Shown piece after piece: positions 54,815 through 64,000 of a stretch of 64,000 bases of DNA; positions within the stretch are counted from its first letter, which is position 1; every line of letters begins with the position of its first letter. Source of the stretch: Arion vulgaris (Eukaryota > Mollusca > Gastropoda > Stylommatophora > Arionidae); the NCBI GenBank assembly GCA_020796225.1, contig CM036753.1, positions 69,741,865 to 69,805,864 on the forward strand. Direction: 5' to 3'. A program made the position numbers and the translations under genes. Under the pieces are notes generated by a model. The model was not told the DNA's origin. It saw only the letters and a list, made by a program, of their open reading frames with translations, and made no database searches.

Positions 54815-55135
54815 ATTCACAGAATTGCATGATGTATTAGGAACTAATCACAAACTCAAAATCAAAGAAAACTGGCTGATATTACAAAAAAGAATGAGAA
54901 AATTGAAGCATTTTGGACAGAACAAAAGATACGAAGGGTTGGAGAAGACCATCATGGAAGCAGTCATCCGTTTAAAGGAGAAAAGAGGCAGACCACAGAG
55001 AAGATGATTCAGGATATAGGAAGATTTGAGTATGACGGCATCAGAGCTGGGACATCTGGCCTATGAGAGAGAGAGAGACTCCGAAGGAATGTTAAGGTGG
55101 CAAAGTTCTGCTTAGGGCAAGCTGTTTGATGATGA
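54815..55135 (+). pseudogene. LINE type B-like 3' end with (GAT)n-like tail
   Basis: The frame HDVLGTNHKLKIKENWLILQ, KRMRKLKHFGQNKRYEGLEK, TIMEAVIRLKEKRGRPQRR is followed by a stop where W is expected (RRW), then LSMTASELGHLAYERERDS. It ends TTTGATGATGACAAG. Confidence 0.7.
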
Positions 55136-55509
55136 CAAGAGAGTAAATAATTTAGACCAGGGAACCTGAATTTTGAAGAATCAATTAATATATTTATGAA
55201 TATGAATGCAAACATCAACAAAACTACAACATTTTCAAAGTTGATCTACAACACAAACAATATCTTCCATGTTTCTGATAAAACTTTGAAATACATAGCA
55301 AAAAAAAAATCATACAAACATGTGTAGTTTTATAAACACAGATAGATTAGCAACTAATGTATTTAAAGACAGAGCAGTTTGAATATGTCTGACTTGATGA
55401 TGACAAATAGAGCAGAAAGATTTTAAAATAAATTTATAGCAGAATAATATGTTAACTGTCTGGAAATCAGCTGAATACAGAATTAGAACCAAGAATAATA
55501 TATACCATA
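55136..55509. other. no recognised feature
   Basis: AT-rich; nothing recognised. Confidence 0.4.
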
Positions 55510-55680
55510 GCTGTGTGCTTACCGGGGCCCAAATTGAGGTGTAAAGAATAGAACCACTGTTATCTGCCACGCATGTCGAAAGAGGCGATTAAGGACGTTG
55601 GTCGTGGGGCCAGCTACCCCACCTTGTAAAAAAAACCCACTAAATAGCTACAGAAACTACAACCAGGGAAATTCATAGCT
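55510..55680 (+). repeat. S4-like SINE, variant subfamily
   Basis: TGTGTGCTTACCGGGGCCCA, GTGTAAAGAATAGAACCACT, core GCATGTCGAAAGAGGCGATT, then GGGGCCAGCTACCCCACC. It pairs with 33795-34043 as a variant subfamily. Confidence 0.7.
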
Positions 55681-55689
55681 CGCCACCCA

Positions 55690-56015
55690 AGGAAGAAGAA
55701 GGACCCTATAAAGAGGGACTCATGAAGTGATCCGGTGAAATCCGATAGGATATCGGGCTGCCGATTCACCTTCTTTCAAACCCGGAAGGAGCAGAAGGTG
55801 GCGATGGATAGGACACACACTGAGGAAACCCACTAACATCACCACAAGACAGGCTCTCCGATGAAACCCCCAGGGCAATAGAGGTAGGGGAAGACACAGG
55901 AACACCTGGAGACTGGAGTTGGAGACTGAATGCAAGAAAATGAGGAGAGAGTGGAGAGATCTGGAAAGGGCAGCCTTGGTTGCGGACCTAAGTTTCCCTA
56001 GGGGCGAAGGGTGAA
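55690..56015 (+). pseudogene. LINE type A 3' end
   Basis: The frame has [23 protein letters not shown], stop for W, NPQGNRGRGRHRNTWRLELE, TECKKMRREWRDLERAALVA. One stop interrupts it. It is the most complete A-type C-terminus. Confidence 0.75.
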
Positions 56016-56034
56016 GAATAAGAATAACTGCTGT

Positions 56035-56255
56035 ATTCTATTAACTTTACTGTACGAATCAGAATGCTGAAGAATGACAGAACAAGATATGTCCACCTAA
56101 TTCTCACACTCCATACAAATTGTCTGCGAAAGATCTTGCACGTATTATTTACAAGAGTTATTTCTAACCCAAGAACTGCCAAGAATGGTGAAGAACAGAG
56201 AAGAATGACATGCATTTGTTACTGTCCTAATCACAAAGGGCGTCATATGCTAGAA
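56035..56255 (+). pseudogene. LINE type I fragment, post-RT segment
   Basis: SILRIRMLKNDRTRYV-like frame, then LHTNCLRKILHVLFTRVISN. CLRKIL...ISN is the segment between the RT thumb and the C-terminal WxGH motif in many LINEs. The end is unclear. Confidence 0.5.
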
Positions 56256-57039
56256 AGTGAGAATCAGAGCTTAAAGCCATGCATAATACGAGGTCTGAGG
56301 TAACAAGAAAAGCACATGATCGAAATGAGTATCGATTTCTTGTCTCTTTCTTATGTGTCATTTGGCGCGACGAGGTCTCATGATGATGATGAAACACATT
56401 GTGTTCAACCAATAACTCAGCTTAAGATCAGACATATTCAGTTCAACCGTTAACTTAACTAGAATCTCCGCAAAAATGTAATTATTACTTTTATTGCTTA
56501 TATGACCAACGCACATTAATCTACCCAAAAAGGATTACTTCTTACGTTGAAAGAATTGTACAGGAGCTTAAATTTCGTAAGCAGAAAATTCTTTTGAAGC
56601 GGAACAGCCACAGACTAAGTCATTACCTCTGAGTAATGACTGCTTGAACATTGTATTTTAAAATAAATATAGAAATTATTATTATATTTTTGGTACAAAT
56701 ATAAAGACACAAAAGCAATTCTACGAAATCGCATTCTTAGAGCCTCACGTTTCTGATAGGAACAAACGTGTTGTACTAATTTGACACTGCCTTTGTGTAG
56801 TCTGTTTTATCTGAGAATCATTTCACTTGAGAAGTCAAGAGAATATTCAATTAGGAGATTACTTGTTGGTAAAGAAAATGATTTGTATTGTATGTGGTTA
56901 CAAGAATTATTGTTACAAGTTCATCATATATGTTTTGAAGAGGACGAATTTGGGTAATCAAGATCAACTTTTCTGTTTATCCCATTTGGAATACAAGAAT
57001 ATATCGATATTTTAAATTGATGAAAGGTAAACATTCTTT
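56256..57039. other. no recognised feature
   Basis: Nothing recognised on either strand. Confidence 0.4.
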
Positions 57040-57495
57040 CACAGTGAGCGTAGTATTTTCTGCGGAACCACGATGCTGGAGTAATTATTCTGCGGAACCA
57101 TAACGCTGGAATCATTTGCATGGAATTTGATGCAGAAACATGGCATTGGAACTATTATACTGTAGAACCATGACTCTGAAATAATGCGCATGGAATTTCA
57201 TGCAGAAACATGGCACTGAAACTATTATACTGTAGAACCATGACGCTGAAACAATGCGCATGGAATTTCATGCAGAAACATGGCACTGAAACTATTATAC
57301 TGTAGAACCATGACGCTGAAATAATGCGCATGGAATTTCATGCAGAAACATGGCACTGAAACTATTATACTGTAGAACCATGACGCTGAAACAATGCGCA
57401 TGGAATTTCATGCAGAAACATGGCACTGAAACTATTATACTGTAGAACCATGACGCTGAAATAATGCGCATGGAATTTCACCCGGAACCACAACT
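57040..57495. repeat. minisatellite, 70-bp unit, about 6 copies
   Basis: The unit is TGAAACTATTATACTGTAGA, ACCATGACGCTGAAACAATG, CGCATGGAATTTCATGCAGA, AACATGGCAC. Within it, ACCATGACGCTGAA and ACATGGCACTGAA look like halves of an older ~35-bp repeat. Outer units are diverged. Confidence 0.93.
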
Positions 57496-57864
57496 TTGGA
57501 ACAATGAGCATGAAAATTCCAGTGGAACCAATACTCTGATAATATAGTTCTTTTGAGCACGATTGTCTTGCAAGATCGAGACACAACTGAGAGGGGAAGA
57601 ACAAGAGGTTGGCAGGCAACAGCCAATCAGAAAGTATCATAAGGTCAAGGAGTACAATATGTTGAAAATCCAACACATCTAGCCTGCGATGTGAAGATGA
57701 CAGAAGCTTAAAGTGATGATGAACAGAAAGAGATAGGAACATTAGGCGCAGTAAATGAGATCACAGAAACAGGATTAGTGAGCTAGGGCTTATCAAGGCA
57801 CTGATCTAGTTCTAAGTGGTGAATTTAGTAATGAGTTACATCAGTGCAGTCTGGATACAGACTA
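57496..57864. other. no recognised feature
   Basis: Nothing recognised. Confidence 0.4.
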
Positions 57865-58300
57865 CAATAACTCAAGCAGCACGTAAATAACAATAACTCA
57901 AGCAGCACACAGACAACAATAATTCAAACAGCACACAGACAACAATAACTCAAGCAGCACATAGACAATCACATCTCAAACAGCACATAGACAACAATAA
58001 CTCAAACAGCACATAGACAACAATAACTCAAACAGTACATATACAACAATAATTCCAACAACACATAGACAACAATAACTCAAACAGTACATATACAACA
58101 ATAATTCAGACGGCACATAGACAACCACAACTCAAACAGCACATAGACAACAATAATTCAGACAGCACATAGACAACCACAACTCAAACAGCACATAGAC
58201 AACAATAATTCAGACAGCACATAGACAACAATAACTCAAACAGCACATATACAACAATTACTCAAACAGCAAATAGACAACAATTACTGAAACAGCACAT
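57865..58300. repeat. minisatellite, 26-bp unit, about 17 copies
   Basis: The unit is ACAACAATAACTCAAACAGC plus ACATAG. It is unrelated to the 26-bp array at 13.95 kb. Confidence 0.95.
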
Positions 58301-58317
58301 GTTATAGTGAAGAATTT

Positions 58318-58456
58318 CGCAAAGGAGAGCAAAGAATAGTAACACTGCAAACTACAAGGCATGTCGTAAGAGACGATTGAGGTAGTGGCCTAGGGAAGCT
58401 ACTCTAGTAAATAAAAAGCGTCGGCCTACTTGTAGTCTCATAACTGGCACAACAAT
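58318..58456 (+). repeat. SINE S4, internally deleted fragment
   Basis: GAGCAAAGAATAGTAACACT, core ATGTCGTAAGAGACGATTGA, TAGTAAATAAAAAGCGTC, then GCCTACTTGTAGTCTCATAA and CTGGCACAACAATAACTCAA. It fuses back into sequence like the neighbouring array. Confidence 0.75.
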
Positions 58457-58649
58457 AACTCAAACTGTACACAAAGACGGTGAAGTTTATAGAAGAGAGA
58501 ACTTTGAATATATAAACAATATTTCAAGCAAACGACAGGAAGGAAGAAGGGAAACAGTGCACAGACAGTAGTAACTCAAACAGCTCACATTTTCATCATA
58601 TTTTCCCTCACAAACAGAATGTAATCTTCAGTTTGGAATTAACATTTAC

Positions 58650-59810
58650 ACAAATTGTCTTGATTGGTTACTAAACTGACGTCATTGCACTCCGGGCAGA
58701 CCCATAGGTGCTCAGTCTCCCACAACAGATATCGAAGAGTATGCATACTAATGGTTCCTGTGGCTCGCTGCTTAAACACACCTCTCAGGCATCCAGTTCG
58801 ACTTGAACAACGGGTAACTCCAAACTACCTAAATCGCTTGATCGATTCAACATCGATGTTAGTGTCCTCATCCAACAATGGTTCCTGGGGCTCGCTGTTT
58901 AAACACACCTCTCAGGCATCCAGTTCGACTTGAACAACGGGTAACTCCAAACTGCCTAAATCGCTTGATCGATTCAACATCGATGTTAGTGTCCTCATCC
59001 AACAGGCAGTCGCGAAGAGACCGAAGAATATCCCCTTATCCATCTTCAACTCCCCAACAATCGATGCCGTTGATGCAAGCCTGGCCGCTCTCTCATTACC
59101 GTAAACACCCGCATGTCCAGGACAGTATATCCACGTAAGCCGCTGGAGGTTAGAAAGTTCTATAGACGACATCCACTCATACCGAAACCTGCCCTTCTGG
59201 ATGTTGTGAAGCATCGACTGAGAGTCAGATACAACAACTGCCCAAGTAAATGAAGTCCCAGAGATCCAATGGAGGGCAGCAGTAACGACCTCAACCTCTA
59301 TCCTCATACTAGAAGTAGTTGTCCTGTATGTCCCACTTCGCTCTGCAACGACCTTACCATGCGCATTAGCCAAGAAACCCCAGCCGGACCTCTCACCACG
59401 TTGAACCGATCCATCGGTATATACAACATCATCATCCCTAGCATTATCTTCTATCAGCTGCTTAACTGCTTAACTTCATGTTGCCCCAGCCTCTACATTC
59501 TCTTCCAAGAGTAATGATAACGTTAAGATAGTTGATCATGCTACCATCTGTTGGGATCCATTCTTCCCCTTTTGGTAGTGTCGCAACCGTAGTCACCTGG
59601 CCAATTGTTCTCTCAGCCTTGGCCATCCACGACATGCCACGCTTGATTCTCGTGCCCTTAACATCATTAGTGTTCTTGTGAAGTGGATGTCTCTTATCCG
59701 CAGTAACCAGCATATGTGCCTTGGTTTGGGCGATTGCATGACGGAAGTGTAGTGACAAAAGGTCAAGCATCTTTAACTTGACCACACTATCCTTTTGGGA
59801 CAATAGCACT
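58650..59810 (-). pseudogene. LINE type E: RNase H domain and C-terminus
   Basis: Minus strand from 59810: a linker frame (DSVVKLKMLDLLSLHFRHAI ... GEEWIPTDGSMIN), then a frameshift near 59475. The RNase H domain follows: VVYTDGSVQRGERSGWGF (first Asp near 59410), SSMRIEVEVVTAALHW (Glu), VVSDSQSMLHNIQKG (Asp), and WIYCPGHAGVYGNERAARLA (His and N; the last Asp of GNExAD is replaced by A). Then come a 127-bp direct duplication (58751-58877 and 58878-59004) and finally MHTLRYLLWETEHLWVCPEC. The architecture fits an I/R1/Jockey-group LINE. It is not functional. Confidence 0.82.
58751..59004. repeat. 127-bp tandem duplication inside LINE type E
   Basis: ATGGTTCCTGKGGCTCGCTG ... GTGTCCTCATCCAACA occurs twice in tandem with only a handful of differences, so it is young relative to the element. 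Confidence 0.93.
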
Positions 59811-59999
59811 TAATGGTAGTACTAACCAGAGACAACTATAAAATTATGGGCCTTCGGACTCAGGTAAGAATTATGGGAAATCAAACCACAACTACATCAC
59901 GTGATCTCGCATTTCAGTATTGTTGTATATAGACGAATTCATTTTAAAATCAACACAAAATGCTACATCTAATTTAAGCAGAATTCATGAGAAAGTCTG

Positions 60000-60232
60000 G
60001 TTCCGCAGTCTAAGCGGGTATCGAGAGAGCGAGAGAAATCGAAGTTATATTATGATATTTTTCACCAATAAATAACCATAGACTCACAGAATTGAGTAAA
60101 ATTGCAAAAAGCTTGTAGTGTTCTATCAAACATATATATATATTCCAGCCCCCTCCCTCTCTGATCTAGGTCAGGTGTTTCCCCGTCAGTTGTCTGGCCT
60201 AGTTATCTAGAGTTGGCTGTGCTCTAACCTAC
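60000..60232 (+). repeat. dispersed repeat R1, copy 2
   Basis: Partner of 33180-33420 (AATTGAGTAAAATTGCAAAA, TTTCCCCGTCAGTTGTCTGG, TTATCTAGAGTTGGC). Confidence 0.75.
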
Positions 60233-60954
60233 CATTTAATTATAACAAACTGAAAAACTATATTTAAAAAGCAGACAAAGAGATAACATAACTAAAGTGG
60301 TAACATTAACGAATAGATCCTGCACTCCTAGAAAAGCGGAATAAAGAAGTATTGGAGACCAGCACTTGATCTAAAACATGTGATGATTGATTGCTAAATG
60401 GATTGATAACTGTTGATATCATTCAGTAGTATCTACACCATGTTGACTTTATAACCGCCTTAAACCATCTGATAGCTCTCCTGCGTAGAAGTTAAGATTT
60501 CTCAATGTTTACATTCGCAGAAACAAAAAGTACAAACCTGCTGTTAAGCTCCCCCGGATCGCAGAATGAGCAGTGGGGTACCAGAGATTAACATGGTCAC
60601 TTAGAAAAATCATTTTGATTGGGACTATATTACACGATAATTACCGGCAGCAGCTGGTGTTTCTACTGGGTGCGTCCACAGAGTTTGCGTTGCTGGGGAA
60701 TCTGCTTTGTAAACACTTGCGACAAGTCGGCTGGTGGTCGGTGAACTTAAGAACTAATCAAACAGCATCAAATGACAGATGTTCCGTCAAATACACGGTC
60801 CTTCGTGTGGGTCTTCGTCTGGGTCACGTTTCGGCTTAAATTTGATCCCACTTTCATCGTGGATGGTCTATTTTTGTTTATACATTTTTTTAAAGCAAGA
60901 AAGTTTGTATTTCGTCTTTAAAAAATGATTAATGGATGTTATAGTCAAGAATTT
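60233..60954. other. no recognised feature
   Basis: A frame of 88 codons (60573-60839) has no recognisable domain, coding bias or splice context that I can defend. Confidence 0.35.
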
Positions 60955-61205
60955 TGCAAGGGGACCAAAAAATAGTAACAGTGCGACCTACAAGGCATGT
61001 CGTAAGAGACGACTGAGGTAGTGGCCTAGGTAAGCTACCCTAGTAAATAAAAAGTCTCGTAGATATCTGATGTGCTGGCCTACTTGTAGGCGCATAACTA
61101 GCACAACGTACACTCGCTCTTAGGCTCAGATCATAGACAATCACAAAGAGTGGCTAACAAGTAGTCGATATTGAGAGTTCGAAGTCGAAGAAGAAGAAGA
61201 AGAAT
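60955..61205 (+). repeat. SINE S4, lacking the first bases
   Basis: TTGCAAGGGGACCAAAAAAT, core ATGTCGTAAGAGACGACTGA, GCCTACTTGTAGGCGCATAA, ACTCGCTCTTAGGCTCAGA, tail (GAA)5 at 61188-61203. It begins AAGAATTTTGCAAGGGG, much as the copy at 58318 begins AGAATTTCGCAAAGG, so these two are one subfamily. Confidence 0.88.
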
Positions 61206-61261
61206 ATCAAAGAGATGTTACTCTATGATTGAATTAAAAAATAGTTTGTCGTTCCATGTCA

Positions 61262-61582
61262 TACTTTTCGTTATGTTTATGTTTGTGTTTAAGTTTATGT
61301 TTATGTTTAAGTTTATGTTTATGTTTAAGTTTATGTTTAAGTTTATGTTTAAGTTTATGTTTAAGTTTATGTTTAAGTTTATGTTTATGTTTAAGTTTAT
61401 GTTTAAGTTTAAGTTTATGTTTAAGTTTATGTTTATGTTTAAGTTTATGTTATGTTTAAGTTTATGTTTAAGTTTATGTTTAAGTTTATGTTTAAGTTTA
61501 TGTTTATGTTTAAGTTTATCTTTATGTTTAAGTTTATGTTTAAATTTATGTTTAAGTTTATGTTTAAGTTTATGTTTATTTG
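61262..61582. repeat. hexamer repeat (GTTTAW)n
   Basis: About 53 hexamers alternating irregularly between GTTTAT and GTTTAA. Frames of 150 codons on both strands are incidental. Confidence 0.97.
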
Positions 61583-61639
61583 TTTATCTAGATATCTATG
61601 AATCGTCAAAGCAACATCAGCTTTTAAAGGTCTAAATAA

Positions 61640-62092
61640 AATATGCAACTCAAAGTTTTAAAACTAAAATACGGATTCTCAATACCAATGTTGAATCAGT
61701 CCTAATATATGCCAGAGAGAGTTAAAAAATGACTAAAGATATAGAAGGTAAGTTGAAAGCATTTGAAAATAGATCCTGGCGAAAAATAATGAACATGAAG
61801 TGAGACGAATTCAGGAGAAGTAATTAAATCAGAGAAATGTCTGGTCTACTATTAGTAACAACTGTTATAAGGAAGAAAAGATATGTTGGGCGTACTCTGA
61901 GAAGAAATGATCAAGAAAACAGGCATTGAGTGGGTGGCAAAGGGTTCAAGACAAAAAGGAGGCACTAGGGAAACCATGGGACGAACTTTGTTCAGAGGGG
62001 AGAAATATCGGACTCAATCCCATAAAAGAGATTGAGCAAGTTGATTTGGACAGAGCGGTATGGAGAAATTACTTGCAGACCCTATGTAACGT
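61640..62092 (+). pseudogene. LINE type C 3' end
   Basis: Frame pieces TNVESVL, LTKDIEGKLKAFENRSWRKI, RRNDQENRH, VAKGSRQKGGTRETMGRTLF, then DLDRAVWRNYLQTLC parallel 11305-11650. It has several frameshifts. The 3' end is at 62092, next to the inserted type D LINE. Confidence 0.7.
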
Positions 62093-62109
62093 ATAATGGT
62101 ACGATAAGT

Positions 62110-63320
62110 CTTCTTATCTTATCTTAGCCACATTTGCCGTGAAGCGTCGTGGGGAGAGTTAGTTTCCTATCTTGTGCCAGGTGTGTTGCGCTTGACGTTG
62201 TCAGTCCATGCTTTCGCAGGGACTCTGAGATGTTATCTATCCATCGTGTTCTTGGCCTGCCTCGTGCTCTGCGCCCTGAGTGTCGATTATTATAGGCACG
62301 TGATGGTAGTAAATGTGGTTCCATTCTCATTAGATGGCCGAACCACTTGAATCTTTGCTTCTCGATGTACTGTATGCATGGTATAGTACCAACGATGCTT
62401 CTGATATTCTCGTTTCTCACTCTATCTCGCCTTATAACGTTGACAGCTTTTCGTAGACATTTCATTTCACATGTTGTAATCTTTCTTTCTAGTGTCTTAG
62501 TCAGGGGCCATGTTTGGCACTGATAGCAGAGAGTTGGAATAAATATGCAGTTTATCTTATCAGTTGTCGTTTGACTGTCATGTTAATGCTTGGATGTTTT
62601 AATAGTGGTGACAGTTGGTATGTCACTGCATTTGCCTTCTGGCATCTAGTCTCGATTTCTCTGTCCATCTTTCCATCTGCTGTGAATATACTTCCGAGAT
62701 ATTTGAATTCTGGAGTCTGTTGTATTTTGACATTATTCACGTGTATATTTAGTTGACCTGTTGACCTACTTATTGTCATGACTTCTGTTTTGGGGGTGTT
62801 AATTTTCATGTCATATTTTTCGCATGTCGCTTGCAGTGCATTTATGTGTTGTTGAAGTTTGTGTTCGTTGTTGTAAATTATACTCTGATCATCTGCAAAG
62901 AGTAGTTCGTTGATTAAATTGTAGTTGTTATCGAGGTTGTTATCTGTCTTGGTTTATTGCGTTATCCTGTCTATGTATATATTGAAAAGTATAGGCGAAA
63001 GCACACATCCCTGCCTTACTCCTGATGATAATTCAAATTCGTCTGTCAGGCCGTCGCTTGTTCGTACTACGCTTGAGCATGTTTGGTATAGCGCTCTAAT
63101 ATTGTCTAATAGTTGGCCCTGAATTCCATATTCACTTAGTATGGCCCATAGTTTGTTTCTGTTTATTCTATCAAAGGCCTTTTCTTGGTCTATGAATGCT
63201 AAGTTGAGCTGTTTGTCATATTCTATGGTGTTTTCGCTGAGTTGCCTTAGTGTGAACAGGGTATCGGTGCAACTCTTTCCCTTTCTGAACTCAAATTGAG
63301 GGATGTTCAGCTGTGGTACG
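62110..63320 (-). mobile_element. 5'-truncated LINE (type D) copy 2 with 17-bp target-site duplication
   Basis: Flanked by ATAATGGTACGATAAGT at 62093-62109 and 63321-63337, a perfect 17-bp duplication. The 3' tail (GATAA)n at the left starts at the stop codon, as in copy 1. Compared with 6508-8352 it is truncated at the position of copy 1's 7715, and differs by roughly one base in forty. The 5' junction reads CTGTGG then TACG before the duplication. Confidence 0.95.
62124..63316 (-). pseudogene. reverse-transcriptase fragment of LINE type D copy 2
   Basis: 62465-62124 and 62809-62552 carry the C-terminal part seen in copy 1 (WFGHLMRMEPHLLPSRAYNN, GRPRTRWIDNISESLRKHGL). The rest of the RT domain runs to 63316. 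Frameshifts (for example the extra TTATC at 62554-62560) and stops break it. Confidence 0.85.
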
Positions 63321-63384
63321 ATAATGGTACGATAAGTATATAATAATAAATATACATCTACTTAGATACTTGAAAATGTGCATT

Positions 63385-63805
63385 GCAGATCCAAAATCTA
63401 CATTGAATACCCACAATCTACATTGCACATCCAACATCAACATTCCACACACAAAATCTACATTGCACACTCAACACCTAAATTTTATATACAACATTAA
63501 CATTGCCCGCCCAATATCTAAATTGCACACACAACATCTACATTGCACACTCAACACCTAAATTTTATATACAACATCAACATTGCCCGCCCAATATCTA
63601 AATTGCACACCCAACATCTACATTGCCCACCCAACATCTACATTGCCCACCCAACATCTACATTGCACACACAACATCTACATTGCATACCCAACATCAC
63701 ATATACAACATCCACAATGTATACCAACATCCACAATGTATACCAACATCTACATTGCACCCCCAACATCCACACTGCATACCCAACATCTACATTGCAA
63801 CGCAA
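63385..63805. repeat. minisatellite, 20-bp unit, about 21 copies
   Basis: The unit is CATCTACATTGCACACCCAA, with 19-bp variants (CATCCACAATGTATACCAA) near 63710-63750. A higher-order 60- to 80-bp block (ACACCTAAATTTTATATACAA) is repeated at 63474 and 63553. 63806-64000 shows nothing. Confidence 0.95.
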
Positions 63806-64000
63806 ATGTACGCCTGCACATTGGCTTCGAACGATGACTGACAGCGTTTGAGTAGATTATGACTTAGCAGAAAATGTCCTCATAAACATTTTTTATTTCG
63901 ACTTTTTAGTTCTGTAATACATTTGAATATTTAAACGCGGTATTGCATCCTGGAGGAAGCTTCCCGTGTTCGACCCCTCGGTAAGTCTTTTCTCCTTATT

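Noticed and set aside
57365..57742. Signal-peptide exon for FGF on the minus strand
   Set aside because: The hydrophobic start lies in unrelated DNA running into the 70-bp array, and I see no donor in the needed phase.
60573..60839. Small gene of 88 codons
   Set aside because: No domain, no splice context and no repeat of the frame elsewhere.
61171..61648. Frames rich in Phe/Met/Lys or Leu/Cys; telomere-like hexamers
   Set aside because: The hexamer GTTTAW is not a known telomere repeat, the block is internal, and the frames are repeat artefacts.

Overview
The window is repeat-rich nuclear DNA from an invertebrate animal. It has spliced-gene structure with GT-AG introns, non-LTR retrotransposon remains, several tRNA-derived SINE families and many minisatellites. 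It shows none of the gene density, operons or ribosome-binding sites of a prokaryote. A piece of 18S rRNA at 1983-2111 ends in a variant (TTCCTTAGATGACACGATCC on the minus strand) that looks lophotrochozoan to me, so a mollusc is my best guess. That guess rests on recollection, not on a search.

The only host protein-coding gene I recognise is a fibroblast growth factor of the FGF8/17/18-like type. It is on the minus strand and is cut into three exons that are in phase with each other: 52041-51876, 38192-38083 and 15973-15704. Together they encode 181 residues: a short N-terminal extension, the complete beta-trefoil core and a basic tail, ending in a TGA stop. Both introns lie at the places where vertebrate FGF genes are interrupted. 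The exon with the initiator Met and signal peptide is not found and probably lies beyond 52 kb or outside the window. Everything from 15.97 to 51.88 kb is therefore FGF intron (22.1 kb and 13.7 kb).

Layout. 0-3 kb: LINE fragment, then a GC-rich block with the 5' end of 18S rRNA. 3-5.5 kb: diverged tandem duplications. 5.8-8.4 kb: nested LINE tails and a LINE copy with a 405-codon reverse-transcriptase frame and a 13-bp target-site duplication. 8.5-13.8 kb: a 21-bp array, LINE tails and SINEs. 13.95-15.17 kb: a 26-bp array 0.5 kb downstream of the FGF stop. 15.7-52.0 kb: the FGF gene, whose introns hold about ten separate minisatellite arrays, SINEs, two hAT-type MITEs with target duplications, and a 2.8-kb almost fully palindromic transposon (34317-37133). 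The intron nearest the 5' end holds a 3-kb array of a 43-bp unit (47823-50850) that ends in an intact tRNA-like SINE head. 52-64 kb: SINEs, LINE tails, an RNase H domain of a LINE (58.6-59.8 kb), more arrays, and a second copy of the reverse-transcriptase LINE with a perfect 17-bp target-site duplication.

The repeat families are labelled here for convenience. SINEs: S1 to S6. LINE 3' ends: A to I. S1, S2, S3, S5 and S6 have tRNA-like A and B boxes. S4, the most abundant (about 14 copies), has no evident B box but a conserved core and a (GAA)n tail. The most notable theme is that several satellites start or stop exactly at a SINE or LINE end, and two satellite units can be recognised as pieces of SINEs.
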